From contig NZ_CP107905.1 in the NCBI RefSeq assembly GCF_036014015.1, forward strand, positions 1,364,001 to 1,428,000: a DNA stretch of 64,000 nucleotides, read 5' to 3'. The first letter of the stretch is position 1. Each line of letters begins with the position of its first letter. Made by a program: the position numbers and the translations under genes. Of the stretch, positions 52,084 through 60,341 are shown piece by piece. The notes beneath the pieces are model-generated. The model ran no database searches, had not been told where the DNA came from, and saw nothing but the letters and a program-made list of their open reading frames with translations. The DNA comes from Streptomyces sp. NBC_00457. GTDB taxonomy: Bacteria; Actinomycetota; Actinomycetes; Streptomycetales; Streptomycetaceae.

Positions 52084-53954
52084 GACGTCAGCCCCTTCAC
52101 GACGGCCGCCCGCGCGGTCTCGATGTCGTTGACGTCCTTCGTCCGGCCGTCAAGGTTCCGGGTCGCGGTGGTGAGGGCCTCGGTCAGGGCGTCGCTGTCG
52201 GTGCCGCCGTCCTTCTTCCGCAGCTGGGCGATGAGTTCGTAGTCCTCGATGCCCTCCTTCAGCTGCTCCCAGCGGATGCTGGACATCGGGCCGTCCTTAC
52301 CTGGGTAGACCAGGTACTCGTCGCCCTGCGTGAAGACGTGCACCGGCTGCTTGAAGGGGTCGCTGGTCCAGCTGTTGTACGACCAGCGCAGGAAGCCGTC
52401 CAGATTCCGCTGGGCGGAGATCCACGGCAGCATCCGGGACTCGACGGCGGGCGAGTAGGACAGCGTGTTGGGGTGGGCCGGTGAGCCGTACACGTAGAAG
52501 GTCGTGGTCTTGCCGGCCTTGCGCCGCTCCGCCACCTTCTCCTTCGTCATCGCGTCGATGCCGCCCCAGTCGACGGACAGGTTGGACGCCACGCCTTCGG
52601 TGCTGATCGAACCGGCCACGGAGATGCGGTCGTCGAAGACCGGCGCGACCTCGTGGACGAAGTCCTTGACGACCGTCATGGTGTCGATGGGCCGCTCGTC
52701 GAACGACAGCCAGGTGTCCTCCAGCCAGCCCTTGGCCTTCAGATGCTTCTCGAAGGCGGGCAGGAACGTTCCCCATGCCTCCCGCCAGCGGTCCCCGCCC
52801 AGGTCGACGTTCTCGTAGACCGTCTTGCCGGTTCGGGTGTCGGTGTAGGTGAGGTGCTCCTGGTCCTGGAACGCCAGCATGGAGAAGGCACCGATGTCGG
52901 GCCCGAGCCCGGCGCGTCTGGCGGTCTGGACGTACTTGTCCCAGCGAGCGAAGTCGAAGGAGAACGTCTTTCCGTTCCAGGCCCAGCCCACCATGCTGGT
53001 GTACGGCGTGGCGGTCTGCGACTCCCGGGTGCCGAGTGACCACTGGTGGTGCCACGGGTTGTCGACGATGGTGGTGTTGATGACCTTCTGGCCGCGCGAC
53101 GCCAGATCGCGGTTGTACTTCTCGATCAGCTTCCAGTGCTGGTCGGACCAGAGCCTGACGCCGTGGTTCTTGGCGATCGTCTCCGGCTGCGCCCATACGT
53201 CGAGGAAGAAGTCATAGTCCGCCGGGGCGGGCACGCTCGCGTCCGCGACCTCGATGGTCAGCGGGTAGGTGGTCTGGGTGCGGCCGTCGGCGTTGACCTT
53301 CACCGTGCCGGTGTAGGTGCCTGGCCTGGCCTTCTCGGGGATCTGGAAGGTGAACCACAGCGGCTGCGCCGCGTACGCGGGCACGTCCACGGAGGACCGC
53401 TCCTCGAGCGCGTCCGCGACCACATCGGGGTTGCGGTCGCCGGACACCTCCTTGGCGGAACTGACCTGGTCGATGGTGGCCGACCAGTCGACCTCGCTCT
53501 TGGAGCGCTGCACGGGCACGTACTTGACGAACCGGACCTGGGTGTCGTCACCGGACAGCTTCGCGCCGCCGGGCCCGGTGAGGTCGCCGACCACGGCCTT
53601 GACGTCGTCGAGATCCTGGCCGGAGGCGATCGCCAGTTGCGCCGAGACCTGCTCGTTGCGCACGGCGGAGAGCTTCAGCTCCTTGGTGTCCTTGCCCTGG
53701 ATGGCGGTCATCGGGTAGCGCGGGACCCGTTCCTCCGCGGAGCCGGCGAAGGAGCCGGTGGGAACCCAGGTGATGGTGTCCCTGGTACCCATGGCGTCGG
53801 CGACCTTGACGGTCAGCCAGGTGGTGGTGGCCTTGGAATTGAGGTCGGTGCCGGTGGTCGTACCCGTGGTGCCGGTGACGGCTATCGCGGTGGTGCTCGC
53901 GGCCACGACCACGCCCGCGACGAAGCCGGCGACAGCTGAGGACGTACGTGCCAT
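52080..53954 (-). CDS. DUF4091/GH123-like glycosidase, secreted
   Basis: A 624-residue exported protein with N-terminal beta domains (about 45-245) and a C-terminal barrel. WLSFDERPIDTM carries the adjacent Asp419-Glu420 pair expected for substrate-assisted catalysis in GH123, and GFLRWSYNSWTSDPF and GDEYLVYPGKDGPMSSIRWE are DUF4091 marks. Known GH123 enzymes release beta-N-acetylgalactosamine from glycosphingolipids. Activity is inferred from family. It follows a 123-base gap with a hairpin. Confidence 0.82.
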   Translation of the reverse strand: MARTSSAVAGFVAGVVVAASTTAIAVTGTTGTTTGTDLNSKATTTWLTVKVADAMGTRDTITWVPTGSFAGSAEERVPRYPMTAIQGKDTKELKLSAVRNEQVSAQLAIASGQDLDDVKAVVGDLTGPGGAKLSGDDTQVRFVKYVPVQRSKSEVDWSATIDQVSSAKEVSGDRNPDVVADALEERSSVDVPAYAAQPLWFTFQIPEKARPGTYTGTVKVNADGRTQTTYPLTIEVADASVPAPADYDFFLDVWAQPETIAKNHGVRLWSDQHWKLIEKYNRDLASRGQKVINTTIVDNPWHHQWSLGTRESQTATPYTSMVGWAWNGKTFSFDFARWDKYVQTARRAGLGPDIGAFSMLAFQDQEHLTYTDTRTGKTVYENVDLGGDRWREAWGTFLPAFEKHLKAKGWLEDTWLSFDERPIDTMTVVKDFVHEVAPVFDDRISVAGSISTEGVASNLSVDWGGIDAMTKEKVAERRKAGKTTTFYVYGSPAHPNTLSYSPAVESRMLPWISAQRNLDGFLRWSYNSWTSDPFKQPVHVFTQGDEYLVYPGKDGPMSSIRWEQLKEGIEDYELIAQLRKKDGGTDSDALTEALTTATRNLDGRTKDVNDIETARAAVVKGLTS

Positions 53955-54000
53955 GGGGGTGGGTTCCCTCTCTCATGGACGTGCAGGGAGTGGCCCGTCC

Positions 54001-54036
54001 CCCGGCAGGCCCCACGGGGGTGGGAGGCCTGCCGGG
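54001..54036 (-). terminator. Intra-operon hairpin between GH31 and GH123-like genes
   Basis: CCCGGCAGGCC at 54001-54011 pairs perfectly with GGCCTGCCGGG at 54026-54036. No T-run follows on the minus strand. It may attenuate transcription or protect the upstream GH31 mRNA end, so downstream genes could be expressed at a different level. Confidence 0.5.
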
Positions 54037-54077
54037 AAACGGGGATGGTGCCGACGGTGCCACTGGCACCTGTGGCG

Positions 54078-57000
54078 TCAGGTGGTGACGGAGAATCCGC
54101 TGAAGACGGCTTCGATGTTCTCGCCGGGGTAGTTCGCGTTGGCCGCGCTGGCGACCATCCCGGCGTCACCGGTACCGGCGGCCGACGGCACCTGGGCGGT
54201 GCCGACCTGTGACCAGGTCTCGCCGTCCTTGCTGGCGTACGCGGTGTAGGTGGCGCCGTCCCGAGTCAGCTTCAGATAGGCCGGGTGGTAGGTGGAGCCA
54301 CCGCCCGCCCAGGTGTCGAGCTTCCCGTCGCCGTCGCTGTCGGTCATGAACTCCAGGCCGTAGCTCTCGGTCATGACCAGCACCGCGTAACCGCCCTTCT
54401 CGGGCGCGGTCAGGTCGTTGGCGAGGGCGATGCCCGCCTTGCCGACCGGTGAGGCGCTGTTCTGGGAGACCAACCGGGCCTGCACGGTGGCCTTCTCGCC
54501 CGCGGCGTCGTCGCGGTAGATGACGCCCTTCTCGTCCTTCCAGCCGGACAGGTCCTGGCCACCCGCCCAGATGGCGAACTGGTCGCCGCCCTGGGCGTAT
54601 TGGGCGTCCCCGGAGGTGGTGTCGGCCGTCAGGTACGGCTCTTGCACGCTGCCCGGGGCGGCCTTCACCTGCGCCGGCACGGTGTCGGACACCTTCTGCG
54701 AGCCGTTGCGACCGGTGTAGGTGGCCGTACCGGTGAGGCCATGACTGCCCCAGCGGGCGTCGTCGGCCGGGGTCACCGTCCAGGTGGTGGTGAGTGTGGC
54801 GCCGTTCTTGAGGGACTTCGCGGTGGTCGGGCCGGTCGCCTTGGCGGTCCAGCCGTCGGGCAGGTCCAGTGCCGCCTTGGCGTTCTTGAGGATCCCGGTG
54901 GCCCAGTTGGTTATCTCGGTGGTGACCTCGAACGGCGTACCGGCGTCGGTGGACGGAGCGTCCGGGGTGATCAGGACGGAGGCGGCCGGAGCGTCGTCGC
55001 GCTTGAGCGCCTTGACGGCCTTGGCGGCGCCCTTGGCCTTGAGGTTGACGAAGGCCGGGGTGACGCCGAGCGGCGCCGCGTACCCCTTGAGGGTCTTGGG
55101 CCCGCGGATCACGGTGCCCTGGTTCACGTCGTACCAGGTGCCCGGCGGCAGATGGACGGAACGGGTGGCGCCGGTGCTCAGCTTGGGAGCCGCCAGCACG
55201 GCCGGGCCGAGCATCCACTCGTCGGTGACCGTGTAACTCGCTTCGTCCTTCGGGAAGTCGAAGAACAGTGGCCGCATGATCGGATCGCCGGTCTTCAGGG
55301 TGCTCTGCACCTGATCCCAGATGTAGGGGGCGAGCTTCTCGTGGGTCTTGATCGCCTCCCGGTAGAGGTCGACCGTCTCCTGGTCGTAGTCCACCTTCTG
55401 GCCGGTGGTGGTGTCGTTGGTGTCCACCGGGGAGGTCGAGGCGTACATCAGCGGCATCAGCGAGGCGGACTGCGCCCACCGCACCAGTACGTCCTTCGTA
55501 GGCGCGGGCTGGCCGCCGGAGCCGCCGATCATGTCGGACTCGACGAACGGGTAACCGATGGTGGAGATGGCCAGGTTCTGGGTGGCGGATGCGCGCAGGG
55601 AGTCCCAGCCGGTGCCCTTGTCGACCTGGCGGGTGACGAAGCCCGCCTCGTGTGCCGTCCGGTTCCAGTGCACCCGGATGCCGGCGCCCTGGAGGTCGAA
55701 CTCGTCGGCGAGCTCGGTGCCGAGCTTCTGGTAGTCCGTGGCCTGGTGGCCCTCGCGTGGCGCGCATTTCTCGTCGAAGAAGCGGGTGTCGAACTTCAGC
55801 CCGTCGATGTCGTACGTGTCCATCAGCTTCTTGAGGTTGCCCTCGTACCAGGCCTTGGCGTCGGGGTTGGCCAGGTCGATGATCCCGGCCTGGCCGTTCC
55901 ACCAGGTCACTTCGCACGGCTTGCTGGTGTCCTTGGCGTCCATGAGCAGATAGCCGTTGTCGACCGCGTACTGGTAGTTGTCGGAGTCCAGGTTGATCCA
56001 CAGGGTGACCCAGATGCCGAAGTCGAACCCCATGTCGTGGATCTTCTTGGAGAGGCCCTTGGGATCGGGGAAGGTCTTGGGATCCCAGGTGAGATTGCCG
56101 TAGTTCGACTCCCACTTGTCGTCGAGCTGGATGGTGTGCCCGTCCAGTCCGTTGTCGTAGAGGTCGGTGGCGTAGTCGAGCAGTTTCTCCTGGTCGATCT
56201 TGGTGTAGAACTGCGCCCAGGAATTCCACAGAGGCTTGGCGTACTGCTCGTACGTGGCGTCGGACTTGGTGGGCTTGCCGACGATGCCGATGTAGTCGCG
56301 GTAGACCTCAAGCGGGTTCGACTCGACGAACACGGTGGCCTTGTAGGTGTCGGGCGACTCGACGATGAAGGTGCCGAGGCCGTCCTTGCCCTTGTTGAGC
56401 GCCACGTCCATGACGTCCCCGGTGTCGACGCGCAGACCGGTCGACTTGGAGGTGTACCAGAACGGGTCGATCATGTTGTACGACGCCGGGCCGAAGGTCT
56501 CGTGGTCGACCTCGCCGGTGTCGAGCGGCCAGGGCTGGTTGACGCCGGGACCGCCCTGCGGGGTCTCCGCCTCGCCGTGGCCGTACCAGTGGCCGGCCGA
56601 TGACAGGTCGTAGGAGAGGCCGAGTTGGTCGGGGGAGCCGCCTTCGACATCCCAGTCCAGCTCGTAGCGGTCGGCTTCGGGCGTGAGGCGGGCCTTGACG
56701 GTGGCGCCGTCGAGGGTGGTGTCGGCGGTGAGCGTGAGGACGCCGCTCCGCCACGTCCAGTCGGTGACCGCGGTGGCGTGCTCCCACTTCTCCTCGGAGC
56801 GGAAGCGGAGCCCTCCGGTGTCGCCGCCCGCGGTGTCGAGCACGGTCTTTCCGGAGCGCTCGGTGGTGAGGGCGAGTACGTCGGTGGCGATGTCGACGGT
56901 GTAGCCGGGTGTGTTCCTGGTGCCCGGCACGGACAGGGTGAGGCCGTCCGCGCTCTGGGTCACCTTCGGCCGGTCGGCGGTGTCCGCCTGGGCCTTTGTG

Positions 57001-57104
57001 GTGAGGGGTTCGGTGACGGGCGGTATGAACGTCAGGGCCAGCGCGGCGGCCAACAGCGTTCCGAGACTACGAGTCTTGCGCCGTCTGAGCGGTTGGGTGC
57101 GCAC
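54078..57104 (-). CDS. GH31 family alpha-glycosidase with NEW3 and DUF1349-like tail
   Basis: A 1008-residue secreted enzyme and first gene of the glycan operon. The GH31 part matches the 667-residue paralogue (GHWYGHGEAETPQGG, VGKPTKSDATYEQYAKPLWN). The nucleophile strand is GLKFDTRFFDEKC with Asp439. GTELADEFDLQGAG and the C-terminal KTGDPIMRPLFFDFPKDEAS are also shared. Residues about 700-810 are NEW3-like, and about 815-1008 the shared beta-sandwich (QYAQGGDQFAIWAGGQDLSG). The start is GTG 57104, preceded by GCAGGAGG. Alpha-galactosidase is the best guess, as for its paralogue. Confidence 0.85.
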   Translation of the reverse strand: MRTQPLRRRKTRSLGTLLAAALALTFIPPVTEPLTTKAQADTADRPKVTQSADGLTLSVPGTRNTPGYTVDIATDVLALTTERSGKTVLDTAGGDTGGLRFRSEEKWEHATAVTDWTWRSGVLTLTADTTLDGATVKARLTPEADRYELDWDVEGGSPDQLGLSYDLSSAGHWYGHGEAETPQGGPGVNQPWPLDTGEVDHETFGPASYNMIDPFWYTSKSTGLRVDTGDVMDVALNKGKDGLGTFIVESPDTYKATVFVESNPLEVYRDYIGIVGKPTKSDATYEQYAKPLWNSWAQFYTKIDQEKLLDYATDLYDNGLDGHTIQLDDKWESNYGNLTWDPKTFPDPKGLSKKIHDMGFDFGIWVTLWINLDSDNYQYAVDNGYLLMDAKDTSKPCEVTWWNGQAGIIDLANPDAKAWYEGNLKKLMDTYDIDGLKFDTRFFDEKCAPREGHQATDYQKLGTELADEFDLQGAGIRVHWNRTAHEAGFVTRQVDKGTGWDSLRASATQNLAISTIGYPFVESDMIGGSGGQPAPTKDVLVRWAQSASLMPLMYASTSPVDTNDTTTGQKVDYDQETVDLYREAIKTHEKLAPYIWDQVQSTLKTGDPIMRPLFFDFPKDEASYTVTDEWMLGPAVLAAPKLSTGATRSVHLPPGTWYDVNQGTVIRGPKTLKGYAAPLGVTPAFVNLKAKGAAKAVKALKRDDAPAASVLITPDAPSTDAGTPFEVTTEITNWATGILKNAKAALDLPDGWTAKATGPTTAKSLKNGATLTTTWTVTPADDARWGSHGLTGTATYTGRNGSQKVSDTVPAQVKAAPGSVQEPYLTADTTSGDAQYAQGGDQFAIWAGGQDLSGWKDEKGVIYRDDAAGEKATVQARLVSQNSASPVGKAGIALANDLTAPEKGGYAVLVMTESYGLEFMTDSDGDGKLDTWAGGGSTYHPAYLKLTRDGATYTAYASKDGETWSQVGTAQVPSAAGTGDAGMVASAANANYPGENIEAVFSGFSVTT

Positions 57105-57163
57105 TCACGTCCTCCTGCGGGGCGGGGCGGGGTGTTGCTTCGCGGAGCAGCACGGCAAGATCA

Positions 57164-57207
57164 TGCTCATTTCTGCTCATGTTCTGGCTATAAACATCAG
57201 CTGTCAA
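57164..57207 (-). promoter_or_regulatory. Promoter and operator of the glycan operon
   Basis: On the minus strand TTGACA (57202-57207) and GAACAT (57179-57184) are 17 bases apart, a good housekeeping promoter. The predicted start falls in the direct repeat TGCTCAT at 57164-57170 and 57174-57180, whose units are one helical turn apart. TTTCTGCTC at 57170-57178 recurs inverted in the ABC promoter. A repressor bound here would block transcription. Confidence 0.55.
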
Positions 57208-57650
57208 CATTCACTTCCATGATTTCCCGACAGCGCCATCGACCCCTGTGACCCCTGGCGATGGGGTCTGACCGGGCGCGCGCCCTGCTCGAGGAGGGGG
57301 CGAACCCGGGGAAGACGGCTGTAAATTCTGTGTGAACCGCGCCCAGTTCGGGTGATTCGGCCTGCCTGCCCGGGGTCCACCACACAGGCGGGGCCGGGAT
57401 GATCCGCGGCCAGGGCAGGTCATCGAGCGGGCCGGATGACGGGGCTCAACGGTCAAGGCCCGAGCGCCGCGGACCAACCGCCGCATCACGACTACGTCGG
57501 TCACCGCAGCACACCCGATGGCGACCAACTGGTCGCAATTTCGGGCACTTTCCCTCGGCAGGCCTGATCTGCCCGCCCGGGCTCCCCTCACCGGACAAGC
57601 CTCCGCCCAGGCCCCAGGCGCCTCGTGCACCCTCGGTGCCGCCTCCCGGG

Positions 57651-57730
57651 GTGCCTGTTCAGGACGTCACCACGCGCACCGCCGGGGCTGGGAGGAACGG
57701 ACGTCGGCTGCACCGGCACGCGGCTCCCAC
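57651..57730 (+). repeat. Degenerate copy of the permease gene 5' end
   Basis: These 80 bases resemble 59370-59450, the first 27 codons of the first sugar permease gene, at roughly 85 per cent identity by eye. The copy begins GTGCCTGTTCAGGACGTCAC and loses the frame after about 16 codons. It may be a local duplication or one member of a dispersed repeat family. Confidence 0.55.
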
Positions 57731-57996
57731 TCCGCCCGAAGGCACCCAAGACCCTCGACGAACAGGGCGCGCAGCAGCACCCGTTCGGTGGTGGTGAACC
57801 GAGTGCGCTCCACCGCCGCCTCGCCGGCGAAGTCGAGCACGACGGCCGCGTCGGCAACCTTCACGAGCCACTCGCCGGGTCTGCGGTGGCCGCGACGGCG
57901 GACCTCCGACCGCAGCCGACGGGCGTATTCACCTACGCGGAGGGCGCCGGACCGAGTGAGCGCGGCCACTCGATCGGAGGCCGTGGCGGGATGCAT
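57667..57996 (-). CDS. Hypothetical protein or gene fragment
   Basis: A 109-codon frame. Residues 1-85 (VAALTRSGALRVGEYARRLR, GHRRPGEWLVKVADAAVVLD, TERVLLRALFVEGLG) look like real protein. The last 25 residues are the reverse of the repeat copy, so the original C-terminus has probably been replaced. I do not recognise a family and there is no clear ribosome site. Confidence 0.35.
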   Translation of the reverse strand: MHPATASDRVAALTRSGALRVGEYARRLRSEVRRRGHRRPGEWLVKVADAAVVLDFAGEAAVERTRFTTTERVLLRALFVEGLGCLRAEWEPRAGAADVRSSQPRRCAW

Positions 57997-58011
57997 CGGC
58001 CACCGCCTCTC

Positions 58012-58094
58012 TTGACATCGCGCCCGCCGTGTTGGGCATGATGGATATTAATGCTTGAACTGAGCGACTTTCGAGCAGAAACAATCACTCAGTT
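58012..58094 (+). promoter_or_regulatory. Promoter and nested operator of the sugar ABC operon
   Basis: TTGACA (58012-58017) and CATGAT (58037-58042) form a likely promoter with a long spacer of 19. Downstream lie nested dyads: AACTGAG (58058-58064) with CTCAGTT (58088-58094), and TTTC-N5-GAAA (58069-58081). GAGCAGAAA at 58073-58081 is the inverse of TTTCTGCTC in the glycan operon promoter. A DeoR-type repressor is the likely ligand. Confidence 0.5.
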
Positions 58095-58115
58095 CCAGTG
58101 CGAAGGTGGTCTTTC

Positions 58116-59366
58116 GTGAAACGGCACCTCATCGGCATCGCAACCGGGGTGGTCCTCGCCCTGGTCCTCACCGGATGCGGCAAGGGTGGTTCGTCCGGTG
58201 GCGGCGACTCCGACGGAAAAACGATCAGATTCGTGGCCGCCAAGTACGACGACGACACCCAGCCCTACTGGGCGAACCTGATCAAGGCCTTTGAGGCCGA
58301 GAACCCCGGCTACCAGGTCGAGTTGGAGGTTGTCGACTGGGAGCAGCTGGATTCCAAGGTCAAGACATACGTCCAGACCGGGCAGCAACCCGACGTCCTC
58401 AACTACAACAAGTTCTCCGACTTCGCCCGCGACGACCTGATCTACCAGGCCAAGGACGTCGTGTCGCCGAAGGTGCTCGACGACTTCCTGCCGCTCTTCG
58501 CCGACCAGGCACAGTACGAAGGCGTCCAGTACGGACTGCCGTTCATCTCCAGCGCGCGGCTGTTCTTCTACAACAAGGACATCTTCAATAAGGCCAAGAT
58601 CTCCAAGCCGCCGTCCAGCTGGGCCGAGGTCGAGGACGCCGCCAGGAAGATAAAGAAGGCCGGGGACATCCCGCTGGGTCTGCCCCTCGGCGCGGAGGAG
58701 GCCCAGGCCGAGTTCTACATCTGGGCGATGAACAACGGCGGCGGCTGGACCGACGAGTCGGGCAAGTGGGCGGTCGACCAGCGGGCCAACGTCGAGACGC
58801 TGGACTTCCTGCGGACACTCACCAAGGCAGAGCTGACCCAGCCCAACCCCGAGGCCACCAACCGCAAGGACGTCTTCAACCAGTTCGCGCAAGGCAAGAT
58901 CGGCATGCTCAACGGCGCCGTCTTCATGCGCAAGGGCTTCATCGACACGGTCGACAAGAACCTGAACTACGGCGTCGCGCCGCTGCCGAGCAAGGACGGC
59001 ACGACGCACAACACGCTCGGTGTCCAGGACTACCTGGTGGCCTTCAAGAAGGACGAGGACAAGAACCGCGAAGCCGTCAACAAGTTCCTCGACTTCTTCT
59101 ACCAGAAGAAGAACGCATCGAAGTTCCTGTCCACCGAGGGATTCCTGTCGGTGACCAAGTCGGCCGGTGACGCGCTGAGTTCGGACTCCGCCTACTACAA
59201 GCCGTTCGTCGACGCGCTGTCGGGCGCGCGGTTCGCCCCCACCGACAACCCGAACTGGGCGGCCGTCGAGGGCGCCGTGAAGCAGCGCATCGGCACAGCT
59301 GTGTCGGGCGCCGAGCCCAAGGAAGTCCTGGGCGAAATCCAGGAGACCGCCGAGAAGGACGGCTGA
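58116..59366 (+). CDS. Sugar ABC transporter substrate-binding lipoprotein
   Basis: A 416-residue family 1 solute-binding lipoprotein. The signal ends in lipobox LTGC with Cys at about residue 21. KTIRFVAAKYDDDTQPYWAN opens the mature domain, and TGQQPDVLNYNKFSDFARD, YGLPFISSARLFFYNKDIF and GKIGMLNGAVF are typical of sugar-binding proteins. The start is GTG 58116 with GAAGGTGG upstream; GTG 58098 is an alternative. It leads the ABC operon and should bind the oligosaccharide or sugar released by the divergent glycosidases. Confidence 0.9.
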   Translation: MKRHLIGIATGVVLALVLTGCGKGGSSGGGDSDGKTIRFVAAKYDDDTQPYWANLIKAFEAENPGYQVELEVVDWEQLDSKVKTYVQTGQQPDVLNYNKFSDFARDDLIYQAKDVVSPKVLDDFLPLFADQAQYEGVQYGLPFISSARLFFYNKDIFNKAKISKPPSSWAEVEDAARKIKKAGDIPLGLPLGAEEAQAEFYIWAMNNGGGWTDESGKWAVDQRANVETLDFLRTLTKAELTQPNPEATNRKDVFNQFAQGKIGMLNGAVFMRKGFIDTVDKNLNYGVAPLPSKDGTTHNTLGVQDYLVAFKKDEDKNREAVNKFLDFFYQKKNASKFLSTEGFLSVTKSAGDALSSDSAYYKPFVDALSGARFAPTDNPNWAAVEGAVKQRIGTAVSGAEPKEVLGEIQETAEKDG

Positions 59367-59369
59367 CGG

Positions 59370-60341
59370 GTGGCTGTACAGGACGTCACCACGCGCACCG
59401 CGGGGGGCGGGAAGGAGCGGACGTCGGCGGCACCGGCACGCGGTTCCCACCACGGCAGGAACGGTCGCCGCCTGCGGGCACTGGAACCGCTGCTGTGGCT
59501 CGGCCCCGCGCTCGTGCTGATCCTCGCCGTGGTCGTCTGGCCCGTCGTCGAAATGGCCCGCACGTCCCTGATGGACATCAGCTCGACCGGACTGACCCGC
59601 GGCTTCGCGGGTGGCGCCAACTACGCCGAGCTGTTCGCCGAGCCGGACCTGCCGGGCGTGGTGCTGCGCACCCTGGTCTGGGTGGTGGGCGTGGTCACGG
59701 TCACGATCATCGTCTCGCTGGCGCTGGCGCAGTTGCTCAACTCGCGTTTCCCCGGGCGCCGGATGGTCCGCTGGGCGCTGATCGTGCCCTGGGCGGCATC
59801 GGTCCTGATGACGGCGCTGACCTGGCGCTGGATGCTCAACAACTTCTACGGCGTCGTCAACCGCGTACTCATGGACGTGGGGATCCTGGACAAACCGGTG
59901 AACTGGCTGGCCCACCCGGTCCAGGCGTTCGCCTGGATGATGGCCGTGGCGGTCTTCGTCTCCCTGCCGTTCACCGCGTTCGTCATCCTCTCCGGCCTGG
60001 GGACGATCCCGGCCGAGGTGTACGAGGCGGCCCGCCTGGACGGCGCGGGACCGGCCCGCACCTATCTGTCCGTCACGCTGCCCCTGCTTCGCCCCTCCCT
60101 GCTGGTCGCCGCCGTCATCAACGTCATCAACGTGTTCAATTCCTTCCCGATCATCTGGGCCATGACCCGCGGCGGTCCCGGCTTCGCCACCGACACGACC
60201 ACCACCTACATGTACAAGCTCGCGTTCGACAACCAGGCCGTCGGCGAGTCGGCGGCCATGGCCGTCGTGAACTTCGCGCTGATCCTCGTGGTCGTGCTGG
60301 TGTATCTGCGCGTCGTCCGCAGGCGAGAGGAGATCGGCTGA
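59370..60341 (+). CDS. Sugar ABC transporter permease (MalF-type)
   Basis: A 323-residue permease with six membrane segments after a hydrophilic N-terminus (TTRTAGGGKERTSAAPARG). PLLWLGPALVLILAVVVWPV is the first segment. The ATPase-contact EAA loop is EVYEAARLDGAGPARTYLSV near 225. GTG 59370 starts 3 bases after the binding-protein stop. The first 81 bases are duplicated in degenerate form at 57651. Confidence 0.9.
   Translation: MAVQDVTTRTAGGGKERTSAAPARGSHHGRNGRRLRALEPLLWLGPALVLILAVVVWPVVEMARTSLMDISSTGLTRGFAGGANYAELFAEPDLPGVVLRTLVWVVGVVTVTIIVSLALAQLLNSRFPGRRMVRWALIVPWAASVLMTALTWRWMLNNFYGVVNRVLMDVGILDKPVNWLAHPVQAFAWMMAVAVFVSLPFTAFVILSGLGTIPAEVYEAARLDGAGPARTYLSVTLPLLRPSLLVAAVINVINVFNSFPIIWAMTRGGPGFATDTTTTYMYKLAFDNQAVGESAAMAVVNFALILVVVLVYLRVVRRREEIG

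Larger units (their letters stand above)
57105..58115. other. 1-kb divergent control region with gene fragment and repeat copy
   Basis: The region separates the glycan operon from the ABC transporter. It has promoters at both ends with shared TTTCTGCTC motifs, an 80-base copy of the permease gene 5' end (57651-57730), and a minus-strand frame of unknown family (57667-57996). From 57230 to 57640 I see no gene. Confidence 0.55.

Noticed and set aside
58089..59915. 608-codon minus-strand frame across the sugar-binding and permease genes
   Set aside because: It is the reverse shadow of two well-recognised plus-strand genes; its composition is that of antisense high-GC coding DNA.
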